From Selenomonadales bacterium (lineage in GTDB: Bacteria; Bacillota; Negativicutes; Sporomusales; UBA7701): a DNA stretch of 64,000 nucleotides. Position numbers and translations under genes: made by a program. The first letter of the stretch is position 1; the number at the start of each line of letters is the position of its first letter. The notes under the pieces are model-generated. The model did no database searches. It was not told the DNA's origin and was given only the letters and a program-made list of their open reading frames with translations. This document shows positions 42,812 to 50,159 of the stretch, piece by piece. The stretch spans positions 124,001-188,000 of the forward strand of contig JARKPR010000085.1 in assembly GCA_029975165.1 (NCBI GenBank). Reading direction: 5' to 3'.

Positions 42812-42841
42812 AATATATGCACGGGGAGGGAACTATTATTC
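42812..42841 (-). promoter_or_regulatory. Candidate sigma-E promoter of the 42-residue minus-strand gene
   Basis: Reading the minus strand, GAATAAT (42841-42835) matches the sigma-E -35 in six of seven positions; 15 bases later CATATATT (42819-42812) matches the -10 in six of eight. The distance to the start codon leaves a short leader with the ribosome site. Confidence 0.5.
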
Positions 42842-42848
42842 CATACAG

Positions 42849-43031
42849 GCGACTCGCTATAAAGTCCATCTGCTGCGTTGCTCCTCAGATGCTTGCTAGC
42901 GTACGTTCCGAGTACGCGTCGCGGCGTGATCGAGTAACCTGCGTTTCGCAGATATACAACCGCAAGGAATTATAGTAGTCAAGCTGCTACGAACACGGTT
43001 GCCTTGCATCTGGAGCTTTCTAGCGAGTCGC
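42849..43031. repeat. Palindromic dispersed repeat with terminal inverted repeats (copy 2)
   Basis: An 183-bp element between the small minus-strand gene and nudF. Its ends are an 11-bp perfect inverted repeat, GCGACTCGCTA (42849-42859) and TAGCGAGTCGC (43021-43031), extended inward by AAAG/CTTT and TCCA/TGGA. Inside, CCATCTGCTGCGTTGCTCCT on the left and TTGCATCTGG on the right are shared with the copy at 62915. An internal palindrome GCGTAC...GTACGC is centred near 42910. No reading frame of note is inside. Confidence 0.75.
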
Positions 43032-43059
43032 TCTCAAATATATTCCAGGAGGCACAAAA

Positions 43060-43587
43060 ATGACCGACCTTACCGAGAAGCAGATATCCTCGCAGACGGT
43101 GTTCACCGGCAAGATACTGACCATCTGCAACGACAAAGTGCGCCTGCCCAACGGCCATGAGGCCACGCGCGAGGTTGTCAGGCATCCGGGCGCGGTGGCT
43201 GTCGTCCCCGTCACCGCCGCCGGCGACGTCATTCTCGTGCGCCAGTACCGCTACCCCGTCGCCCAGAAGCTGCTGGAAGTGCCGGCCGGCAAGCTCGACA
43301 AAGGCGAGCGGCCGGACGCGTGCGCCCGCCGCGAGCTCGAGGAAGAAACGGGCTACCGGGCGGGGCGGCTGGAGCACCTGGCCACCTATTACAGCGCGCC
43401 GGGCTTCACCGACGAGATCATGCACCTCTACCTGGCGCGCGACCTCGTCCCGACGGCCCAGAACCCCGACGACGACGAATTCGTCTACATAGAGCAGTAC
43501 ACTGCCGCCCAGATCAAGGAGCTGCTGGCCGCTAAAAAGATTGTCGACGCCAAAACGCTCATCGGCCTGCTGATGGCCGGGTATTGA
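43060..43587 (+). CDS. nudF: ADP-ribose pyrophosphatase-like Nudix hydrolase
   Basis: A 175-residue Nudix protein. The Nudix box G-x5-E-x7-RELEEETGY is present at about residues 76-98 (GKLDKGERPDACARRELEEE), preceded by LVRQYRYPVAQKLLEVPAG, which is typical of ADP-ribose pyrophosphatases. It hydrolyses ADP-ribose to AMP and ribose 5-phosphate. ATG 43060 follows CAGGAGGCAC. It is the first gene of a run nudF-endoQ-spoIIM-DUF4227-xerD that is conserved in Bacillota, and it lies directly downstream of a palindromic repeat. Confidence 0.93.
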   Translation: MTDLTEKQISSQTVFTGKILTICNDKVRLPNGHEATREVVRHPGAVAVVPVTAAGDVILVRQYRYPVAQKLLEVPAGKLDKGERPDACARRELEEETGYRAGRLEHLATYYSAPGFTDEIMHLYLARDLVPTAQNPDDDEFVYIEQYTAAQIKELLAAKKIVDAKTLIGLLMAGY

Positions 43588-43589
43588 CC

Positions 43590-44777
43590 ATGCAGACGGC
43601 TTTCGCCGATCTCCATATCCACGTCGGCTTGAGCGAGGGCGGCCAATGGGTCAAGATCCCCACCTCGAACCGCCTGACCCTCCGCAACGTCCTGGCCGAG
43701 GCCGCGGGCCGCAAAGGCCTGCAGATCATCGGCGTCGTCGACGCCCTCTCGCCTTTGGTGCGCGAAGACTTGACCCTGCTGGCGGCCGAAGGCCTGCTGA
43801 CGCTGGACAGTCAGGGCGGCTACCGTTACGATAACAAGCTGACCCTTCTCCTGGGAGCGGAGATCGAAACGAGCGAAACGGACGGCGGCATGGCCCATAC
43901 GCTGATCTTCCTCCCCGACGTCGCCCTCATGGCCGCCTTCGCCGCCACGATGGGCCGGCACATCCGCAATATCCATATGAGCTCGCAGAACGCGCACATG
44001 CCGCTGGCCGGGCTCATCCGCACCGCCGCCCCGTTCGGGGCGCTCATCGTCGTCGCCCACGCCTTCACGCCCCATAAGGGCCTGTACGGCAGCTGCACGG
44101 CCCGTATGGCCAATATCCTCGGCGAGCGGGAGATGGCGGCCGTGAACGCGGTCGAACTTGGTCTTAGCGCCGACAGCTCGCTTGCCGACCGCATCGGCGA
44201 ACTGGCCTCGTACACCTTCGTCACCAATTCCGACGCCCATTCCCTGGACAAGATCGCCCGCGAATACAATCAGCTCGCCATCGCGGACGCCACCTTCCAG
44301 GAGTGCGCCCTGGCTTTCGCCCGCCAGCGGGGGAGGGGGGTCACGGCCAACTATGGCCTCGACCCGCGCCTCGGCAAATACCATCGCACCTTCTGCGGCA
44401 AGTGCGGCTACTTCGACCCGGCCGGCGAAACCTTCACCGTCCGCTGCCCGCGCTGCGGCAGCGCCAAGATCGTCCGCGGCGTCTTCGACCGCATCGACGC
44501 CATCGCCGACTGGGCCGAGCCCCGCCATCCCGCCCACCGTCCGCCCTATTGCTCCCAAGTGCCCCTCAGCTTCATCCCCGGCGTCGGCCCCAAAGCGCTC
44601 GACAAGCTGCTGGCTGCCTTCGGCAGCGAGATGAACGTCCTGCACCGCGCCGGCGCAAGCGAAATCAGACAGGTCGTCGGCGACAAAGCGGCCGCGGCCA
44701 TCCTCGCCGCCCGGGCCGGCGAGGCGGCGATCACCGCCGGCGGCGGCGGCACCTACGGACGGCTGGCGAAAAATTGA
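43590..44777 (+). CDS. PHP-domain nuclease, endonuclease Q (EndoQ)-like
   Basis: A 395-residue protein. The PHP domain (FADLHIHVGLSEGG at residues 5-18, GAEIETSE near 90, VVAHAFTPHKG near 155, VTNSDAHS near 212) carries the metal ligands. Two CxxC pairs (FCGKCGYF and VRCPRCGS, about 269-295) form a zinc site. The C-terminal helix-hairpin-helix-like SFIPGVGPKALDKLLAAFG is at about 330-348. EndoQ nicks DNA at deaminated bases in archaea and some Bacillota. The ATG at 43590 lies 3 bases after the nudF stop. Confidence 0.86.
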   Translation: MQTAFADLHIHVGLSEGGQWVKIPTSNRLTLRNVLAEAAGRKGLQIIGVVDALSPLVREDLTLLAAEGLLTLDSQGGYRYDNKLTLLLGAEIETSETDGGMAHTLIFLPDVALMAAFAATMGRHIRNIHMSSQNAHMPLAGLIRTAAPFGALIVVAHAFTPHKGLYGSCTARMANILGEREMAAVNAVELGLSADSSLADRIGELASYTFVTNSDAHSLDKIAREYNQLAIADATFQECALAFARQRGRGVTANYGLDPRLGKYHRTFCGKCGYFDPAGETFTVRCPRCGSAKIVRGVFDRIDAIADWAEPRHPAHRPPYCSQVPLSFIPGVGPKALDKLLAAFGSEMNVLHRAGASEIRQVVGDKAAAAILAARAGEAAITAGGGGTYGRLAKN

Positions 44778-44786
44778 TGGACTAGA

Positions 44787-44815
44787 GTATAAAGCCTATC
44801 CTGCCGGCATACATT
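44787..44815 (+). promoter_or_regulatory. Sigma-E promoter of spoIIM
   Basis: GTATAAA (44787-44793), a 14-base spacer and CATACATT (44808-44815), the latter an exact sigma-E -10. spoIIM is a sigma-E gene in Bacillus. Confidence 0.72.
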
Positions 44816-44843
44816 TTAGGAGTTGACAGCGGGAGGAAGGCGC

Positions 44844-45485
44844 ATGCTGGGCCATTTTCGCCAGAACCTAAACGAGTATTTCCGTGCCAACATCGTCGCC
44901 TATTTCTTCATGACCCTGATTTTCGTCATCGGCGTCGCTATCGGCGCCCTGGCCGTGAAAACGCTGCCCGAAGACCAGAAGCTCGAACTCATCGGCTACC
45001 TCAAGATATTCTTCCAGGGGCTGGTGCACGGCCCGGGAAGCCTGGACACGCCCGCCCTGTTCAGCACCGTGCTGCTCAGCGGCCTGAAGACCGTCGGCAT
45101 TATCTGGCTGCTCGGCTTCACGGTTGTCGGCATACCGTTCGTCCTCTTCATCGTCTTCACCCGCGGCTTCGTCATCGGCTTCACCGTCGGTTTCCTGGTG
45201 AATGAATATGTAATGAAGGGCCTGGCCTTCGCCCTCGCGTCCGTCCTGCCCCACAATTTTTTCGCCGTCCCCGCGCTGCTCGTCACCGCCGTGGCGGCGA
45301 CATCGTTCTCGCTGCTGCTCGTCAGGCGCCGCCAGCGGGCCAATAGCAGCCTGCTGTACGAATCGTTCGGCTACACTGTCCTGTGCCTGCTGATGCTGGG
45401 CATGATGCTGGTGGCCGCCGTCGTCGAGGTGTATATTTCGCCGGTGTTCATGAAGCTTGTCGCCGGACTGCTGCTGAAATCTTAG
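44844..45485 (+). CDS. spoIIM: Stage II sporulation protein M
   Basis: A 213-residue membrane protein with five predicted helices. It matches SpoIIM, which with SpoIID and SpoIIP drives septal peptidoglycan removal and engulfment. Diagnostic segments are NLNEYFRANIVAYFFMTLIFVIGVAIGALAV at the N-terminus, FTRGFVIGFTVGFLVNEYVMKGL and LPHNFFAVPALLV. ATG 44844 has GGGAGGAAGG upstream; the frame is open 7 codons further upstream. It has its own sigma-E promoter. Confidence 0.95.
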   Translation: MLGHFRQNLNEYFRANIVAYFFMTLIFVIGVAIGALAVKTLPEDQKLELIGYLKIFFQGLVHGPGSLDTPALFSTVLLSGLKTVGIIWLLGFTVVGIPFVLFIVFTRGFVIGFTVGFLVNEYVMKGLAFALASVLPHNFFAVPALLVTAVAATSFSLLLVRRRQRANSSLLYESFGYTVLCLLMLGMMLVAAVVEVYISPVFMKLVAGLLLKS

Positions 45486-45630
45486 CCGGATATCGCCGGA
45501 GGCTGTCGAGCGGGGCGAATGCGGGCGTCCGTTTCCGTCGGCCTCTGTTTTAATTTACATTGCCGGGAATATCTATAACCAGCCGTGAATAAGTATGGTA
45601 TTAAGTTAAGCGGGGCGAGGTGAAGGGAAA

Positions 45631-45837
45631 ATGATCGTCGGCATCTCACGGCGAACTTTTTCTCGGCGCGCCAGATTTTGTGTCCAGGTACTGGCGCTGG
45701 CTGTCCTGGTCCTGTATGTGCTGCCCAAGTTGTTGTGGTTTTTTTGGCAGTTACATAATCCGGAACCCAAAATACGGGATAACCAATTTATGGAAAAACC
45801 TCTGCGGGTAATATCCACAAATTGGGAAATAATTTAG
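45631..45837 (+). CDS. DUF4227 (YqzK-like) small membrane protein
   Basis: A 68-residue protein with a basic N-terminus (RRTFSRRARF), one membrane helix (about residues 18-40, VLALAVLVLYVLPKLLWFFW) and a short tail. It corresponds to YqzK/DUF4227, which sits between spoIIM and xerD in Bacillus too. Function unknown. GGGGCGAGGTGAAGGG precedes ATG 45631. Confidence 0.82.
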   Translation: MIVGISRRTFSRRARFCVQVLALAVLVLYVLPKLLWFFWQLHNPEPKIRDNQFMEKPLRVISTNWEII

Positions 45838-45867
45838 TTTACGAAAAAGATTAAAAAATTTATTATT

Positions 45868-45874
45868 TTCGACA
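45868..45874 (-). promoter_or_regulatory. Candidate 0A box upstream of xerD
   Basis: TTCGACA on the plus strand reads TGTCGAA on the minus strand, an exact Spo0A-box core, with an A-rich flank (TGTCGAAAA). It lies just upstream of the sigma-H -35 of xerD. Confidence 0.5.
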
Positions 45875-45881
45875 GGAAAAG

Positions 45882-45911
45882 AAAGGAAAACAGCCACCTT
45901 ATGTAGAATAA
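45882..45911 (+). promoter_or_regulatory. Perfect sigma-H promoter of xerD
   Basis: AAAGGAAAA (45882-45890) and GTAGAATAA (45903-45911) match the sigma-H -35 (RnAGGAwww) and -10 (RnnGAATww) in every specified position, with a 12-base spacer. Transcription would begin near 45918 with a leader of about 60 bases before xerD. Confidence 0.75.
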
Positions 45912-45977
45912 TTGCTTCCACATAGAAGAGGGCGCGACGATACCGGAAATTTTGCCAAGGAAAAAAGGGTGAAATGA

Positions 45978-46865
45978 ATGGAAGGTTACGTAAACGAGTT
46001 TATTCACTATCTTGCAGTGGAGCGGGGCTTGGCCCAAAACACCTTGGAATCATACGGCCGCGATCTGCGGCAGTTTCAGGCCTACCTGCACAACGGGCAA
46101 CTCGATTTCATCAAGGACTCCAACCGTAGCACCATTCTTGGCTACCTGAACAACCTGCAGACCAAGGGCCGGGCGGTTTCCACCATCTCCCGCAACCTCG
46201 CCGCCATCAAGTCGTTTTATCAGTACCTGGTCCGCGAGCGTTACCTGGAGAAAGACCCGGCCGCCCACCTCGAATCCCCCAAGCTCGAGAAGAAACTGCC
46301 GAAGATTCTCACCATCTCCGAGGTGGAGGAGCTCCTCAAGCAGCCGAATACCTTCCTGCCGACCGGGCTCAGGGACAAAGCGATGCTGGAGCTGCTCTAC
46401 GCCACTGGCATCCGGGTATCGGAGCTGATCTCGTTAAATATTTCCGACATCAACCTCGACATGGGCTATATCAAGTGTTACGGCAAGGGCGCCAAGGAAC
46501 GGATCGTGCCCCTCGGGTCGATCGCTGCCAAATGCGTCCACGAATATATCGGCAAGGGACGGCCCAAGCTCGTCCGTACATACGACGAACCGGCCCTGTT
46601 CGTCAACCACCACGGCAACCGCCTGACACGGCAGGGCTTCTGGAAGATAATCAAGAAATACGCCCAGGAGGCCAGCATCAACAAGGAAATCACCCCGCAC
46701 ACCCTCAGGCATTCCTTCGCCACCCACCTGCTGGAAAACGGCGCCGACCTGCGCTCCGTACAGGAGATGCTCGGCCATGCAGATATATCGACCACCCAGA
46801 TCTACACCCATGTCACGAAAAACCGGCTTAAGGAAGTGTATGACAAAGCGCACCCCCGCGCATGA
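45978..46865 (+). CDS. xerD: Tyrosine recombinase XerD
   Basis: A 295-residue tyrosine recombinase that resolves chromosome dimers at dif with XerC. The N-terminal SAM-like domain ends near residue 105. The catalytic set is Arg146 (ATGIRVSEL), Lys170/173 region, His241 and Arg244 (HTLRHS), His267 (LGHADI) and the nucleophile Tyr276 (TQIYTH). The xerD-deoB-pdp-dacF-spoIIA order matches Bacillus, which supports XerD rather than XerC. A sigma-H promoter and a 0A box lie upstream. Confidence 0.93.
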   Translation: MEGYVNEFIHYLAVERGLAQNTLESYGRDLRQFQAYLHNGQLDFIKDSNRSTILGYLNNLQTKGRAVSTISRNLAAIKSFYQYLVRERYLEKDPAAHLESPKLEKKLPKILTISEVEELLKQPNTFLPTGLRDKAMLELLYATGIRVSELISLNISDINLDMGYIKCYGKGAKERIVPLGSIAAKCVHEYIGKGRPKLVRTYDEPALFVNHHGNRLTRQGFWKIIKKYAQEASINKEITPHTLRHSFATHLLENGADLRSVQEMLGHADISTTQIYTHVTKNRLKEVYDKAHPRA

Positions 46866-46896
46866 TAACCGCATGACTCGAGGGAGAGAAGCGAAA

Positions 46897-48072
46897 GTGT
46901 TTACGCGCATCGTTACCGTCGTGCTTGACAGCGTCGGCGCCGGCGCGCTGCCGGACGCCGCCGAATACGGAGACCTCGGGACCGACACCCTGGGGAACAT
47001 AGCCCGCTGCCATGGCGGGCTTTTTTTGCCTACCCTGGCTAGCCTTGGCCTGGGCTGCATTAGGAGGCTCGAAGGCGTGGCCGCCGTGGACAAGCCTTTG
47101 GCCAGCCATGGGCGCATGGCCGAAGTCTCCAAAGGCAAAGATACCACCACCGGCCACTGGGAGATGGCCGGTTGCCCGGTTTTCAGGCCGTTCCCCGTCT
47201 TTCCCGGCGGCTTTCCGGCCGCCGTCGTCGCCAGGATCAGCAGCCTCACCGGCCGGCAGGTCATCGGCAACAAGGCCGCTTCGGGCACAGAGATAATCGC
47301 CGCGCTCGGCGAAGAACATCTGCGGACCGGGGCGCTCATCGTCTACACCTCGGCCGACAGCGTCCTCCAGGTCGCCGCCCACGAAAGCGTCGTCCCGGTG
47401 GACGAGCTGAACGCCATCGGCCGCCGCCTGCGGGAAGAGGTCTGCCAGGGCGACTACGCCGTAGGCCGGGTCATCATCCGCCCCTTCGTCGGCTCCCCCG
47501 GCGCCTTCGTGCGCACGGCCAACCGCCACGACTTCAGCCTCGAGCCGCCCGCGCCGACTGTCATCGACCGCCTGAAAGCCGCCGGCCTTATGGTCACCGG
47601 CGTCGGCAAGATCGGCGACATCTTCGCCGGCCGCGGCCTCACCGCTTCGTATCCCACCAAATCCAACGACCACGGTATGGAAACGCTGGCCGGACTTGTC
47701 CGCGAAGAACGCCGCGCCGGCCTCATCATGGCCAACCTCGTCGAATTCGACAGCGTCTACGGCCACCGCAACGACTGCCGCGGCTACGCGCGGGCCCTCG
47801 AAAGGGTGGACGGGCAGCTGGCCCTTCTCTTGCCGCTGCTGGCCGATGACGACCTGCTCGTCATTACCGCCGACCACGGCTGCGATCCTACGACACCCGG
47901 CACCGACCACACCCGCGAGTACGTGCCGCTGCTGGCCTACGCCCGCGGCCGGCCGGGGCGCGACCTCGGCGTGCGGGCCACCTTCGCCGACCTGGCGGCC
48001 ACGGTGGCGGAAAACTTTGCCCTGGAGCCTCTGCCTTATGGCACGAGCTTCCTCGGCGACATTGCGGGGTGA
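46897..48072 (+). CDS. deoB: Phosphopentomutase
   Basis: A 391-residue alkaline-phosphatase-superfamily enzyme interconverting ribose (or deoxyribose) 1- and 5-phosphates. It shows VVLDSVGAGALPDAA at the start, the catalytic threonine in GKDTTTGHWEM (near residue 85), VGKIGDIFAGRG, and the metal-binding ITADHGCDPTTPGTDHTREYVPLL. The start is GTG 46897, 8 bases after AGGGAGAG; the frame is open upstream into xerD but that part is a shadow. It is followed 4 bases later by pdp, which supplies its substrates. Confidence 0.95.
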   Translation: MFTRIVTVVLDSVGAGALPDAAEYGDLGTDTLGNIARCHGGLFLPTLASLGLGCIRRLEGVAAVDKPLASHGRMAEVSKGKDTTTGHWEMAGCPVFRPFPVFPGGFPAAVVARISSLTGRQVIGNKAASGTEIIAALGEEHLRTGALIVYTSADSVLQVAAHESVVPVDELNAIGRRLREEVCQGDYAVGRVIIRPFVGSPGAFVRTANRHDFSLEPPAPTVIDRLKAAGLMVTGVGKIGDIFAGRGLTASYPTKSNDHGMETLAGLVREERRAGLIMANLVEFDSVYGHRNDCRGYARALERVDGQLALLLPLLADDDLLVITADHGCDPTTPGTDHTREYVPLLAYARGRPGRDLGVRATFADLAATVAENFALEPLPYGTSFLGDIAG

Positions 48073-48076
48073 CAAT

Positions 48077-49408
48077 ATGCGCGTTGTTGACGCCATCCTC
48101 GCCAAACGCGACGGCCGCGAACTGGCGGCGGAGGAAATAAGCGAACTCATCCGCGCCTATACCGCCGGCGAGATCCCCGACTACCAGCTGGCGGCCTTCC
48201 TCATGGCCGTCTATTTCCGCGGCATGACCGCCGCCGAAACGGCCGCCCTCACGCTCGCCATGGCCGGCTCCGGCGCCACCGTCGACCTGTCCGCCATTCC
48301 CGGCGTCAAGGTCGACAAGCACAGCACCGGCGGCGTCGCCGACACCACCACCCTCGTCCTCGCGCCGCTCGTGGCGGCGGCCGGCGTGCCGGTGGCCAAG
48401 ATGTCGGGCCGCGGCCTCGGCTTCACCGGCGGCACGATCGACAAGCTCGAAGCCATCCCCGGCTTCCGCACCGCCCTCAGCGGCGACGAATTCCGCGCCA
48501 ACCTGGCCGCGATCGGCGTGGCCATCACCGGCCAGACCCCGGACATCGCCCCCGCCGACGGCAAGCTCTACGCCCTGCGCGATGTCACCGGCACCATCGA
48601 GAGCATCCCTCTCATCGCCTCGTCGGTGATGAGCAAGAAGATCGCCGCCGGCGCCGACAAGATTCTCCTCGATGTCAAAACGGGCAGCGGCGCCTTCATG
48701 AAAACCGCCGAGGACGCCGTCAAGCTGGCGGCGACAATGGTCGACATCGGCACGCTCGTCGGCCGCGAGACCATGGCCGTCGTCTCCGCCATGGACGAGC
48801 CCCTCGGCCTGGCGGTCGGCAACAGCCTCGAAGTGCTCGAGGCCATCGACATCCTCGCCGGCACGGGCGGCGCGCCCGAACTGCGTGAAGTCTGCCTGAC
48901 CCTCGGCGCCCATATGCTCGTCCTCGCCGGCCGCGCCGCCGACTTCGCCGCCGGCTACGACCGGCTCGCCGACCTGCTCAGTAGCGGGGCGGCCCTGGCG
49001 AAATTCGCCGCCCTCGTGGCCGCCCAGGGAGGCGACCCGGCCGTCGTCGCCGACCGCGCCCGGCTGCCGCTGGCCGCCCACCGCCGCGATGTCCCCTGCC
49101 CGGCGGACGGCTTCGTCCAGGCCGCGGACGCGGCCCGCATCGGCTACGCCGCCATGCTGCTCGGCGCCGGCCGCGAATACAAGGGTCAGGCCATCGACCT
49201 CGGCGCCGGGCTCGTCATGCGCTGCCGTATCGGTGACCGGCTGGCGGCGGGCCAGCCGCTGGCCACCCTCTATACCTCGGACCCGGCGAAAATCCCCGCC
49301 GCCGCCGCCGCCGTGGCTTCCGCCCTCGCCATCGGCCCCGCGCCGGCCGCCAGGCCGCGGCTCATCCTCGGCACCGTCACCGCCGCCGGCGCGCATATCG
49401 CCAAATAA
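48077..49408 (+). CDS. pdp: Pyrimidine-nucleoside phosphorylase
   Basis: A 443-residue nucleoside phosphorylase of the anthranilate phosphoribosyltransferase fold. It starts VVDAILAKRDGRELAAEEI and contains the phosphate-binding DKHSTGGVADTTTL (about residues 80-93), KMSGRGLGFTGGTIDKLE, and IASSVMSKKIAAGADKILLDVKTGSGAFM. It cleaves thymidine, uridine or deoxyuridine with phosphate, feeding DeoB. The protein is full length including the C-terminal domain. Its stop is followed by a strong terminator. Confidence 0.95.
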   Translation: MRVVDAILAKRDGRELAAEEISELIRAYTAGEIPDYQLAAFLMAVYFRGMTAAETAALTLAMAGSGATVDLSAIPGVKVDKHSTGGVADTTTLVLAPLVAAAGVPVAKMSGRGLGFTGGTIDKLEAIPGFRTALSGDEFRANLAAIGVAITGQTPDIAPADGKLYALRDVTGTIESIPLIASSVMSKKIAAGADKILLDVKTGSGAFMKTAEDAVKLAATMVDIGTLVGRETMAVVSAMDEPLGLAVGNSLEVLEAIDILAGTGGAPELREVCLTLGAHMLVLAGRAADFAAGYDRLADLLSSGAALAKFAALVAAQGGDPAVVADRARLPLAAHRRDVPCPADGFVQAADAARIGYAAMLLGAGREYKGQAIDLGAGLVMRCRIGDRLAAGQPLATLYTSDPAKIPAAAAAVASALAIGPAPAARPRLILGTVTAAGAHIAK

Positions 49409-49423
49409 ACGCGAAAACCAATC

Positions 49424-49462
49424 CAGGCCGCCACTTACCGCGAGTGGCGGCCTGCCATTTTT
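49424..49462 (+). terminator. Terminator after pdp
   Basis: CAGGCCGCCACT pairs perfectly with AGTGGCGGCCTG around TACCGCG and is followed by CCATTTTT. Confidence 0.85.
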
Positions 49463-49539
49463 CCGCCCCGATATTCCGTCGCCATCGGGACATGCTAAAA
49501 CAGACGGCCTTCAAAAACGCAACGGCAGGGAGGGCGGAA

Positions 49540-50136
49540 ATGGAAACACTGCTGACAGGCGTCACGGCATATATCGGCGTGTGGGGCTATTGGGCCATCT
49601 TCTGGGGCATCGCTCTCGGCAACGCCAACATCCCCATTCCCAGCGAAATCGTCCTCGGCTTCACCGGCTATCTCGTGTACGCCGGCCAGCTCGATTTCGC
49701 CCGCTCGGTCGCCGTCGCCACCGCCGGCGGCGTGGCCGGCTCGGTCGTCTCCTACCTCGTCGGCCTGTACGGCGGGATGCCGTTCGTCCACCGCTACGGC
49801 CGCTACGTCCTGCTGTCCGAAAGCAAGCTCAGGCTCGCCGAACGGTGGATGGAACGCTACGGGCTGCATGTCGCCTTTTTCGGCCGGCTCGTGCCCGTCG
49901 TCCGCGCCTTCGTCTCACTGCCGGCCGGCTTCGCCAGGATGAATTTCGCCCGCTTCCTGCTCTACACGGTCGCCGGCTCGTTTATATGGGCGATCGGGCT
50001 GATCTGGCTGGGGATAATTTTCGGCGAAAACTGGCGGCAACTGCGCAATTACATCGACACGGCCGCGGCGGTCCTGGCCGTGGCGATCGCCGGCTGGTTC
50101 ATTTTCCGCCGGCACAGGGCCCGCTCCGTCGGCTAA
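49540..50136 (+). CDS. DedA family membrane protein
   Basis: A 198-residue DedA/SNARE-associated-type membrane protein. The re-entrant motif ENANIPIPSE-like (GNANIPIPSEIVLGFTGYLV at about residues 26-45) is followed by GGVAGSVVSYLVGLYGG and the diagnostic FGRLVPVVRAFVSLPAGFARM. DedA proteins have been linked to undecaprenyl phosphate or phospholipid flipping and proton-motive force. ATG 49540 follows GGGAGGG; earlier in-frame ATGs at 49492 and 49444 overlap the terminator and are unlikely. Its neighbour is a flippase gene. Confidence 0.9.
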   Translation: METLLTGVTAYIGVWGYWAIFWGIALGNANIPIPSEIVLGFTGYLVYAGQLDFARSVAVATAGGVAGSVVSYLVGLYGGMPFVHRYGRYVLLSESKLRLAERWMERYGLHVAFFGRLVPVVRAFVSLPAGFARMNFARFLLYTVAGSFIWAIGLIWLGIIFGENWRQLRNYIDTAAAVLAVAIAGWFIFRRHRARSVG

Positions 50137-50159
50137 ACTGAGAAAAAGGCGGAAACGGC

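Noticed and set aside
42568-42813. Plus-strand frame of 81 codons opposite the small minus-strand gene
   Set aside because: It overlaps the end of the P-loop ATPase gene and lacks a ribosome site, while the minus-strand frame has an ideal one and a promoter.
42849-43031. Insertion sequence or integrated element
   Set aside because: No transposase frame or target duplication is visible; size and structure fit a non-coding palindromic repeat.
49089-50141. Arginine/proline-rich plus-strand open frame overlapping pdp and dedA
   Set aside because: Shadow frame of two well-supported genes; composition typical of an out-of-frame GC-rich translation.
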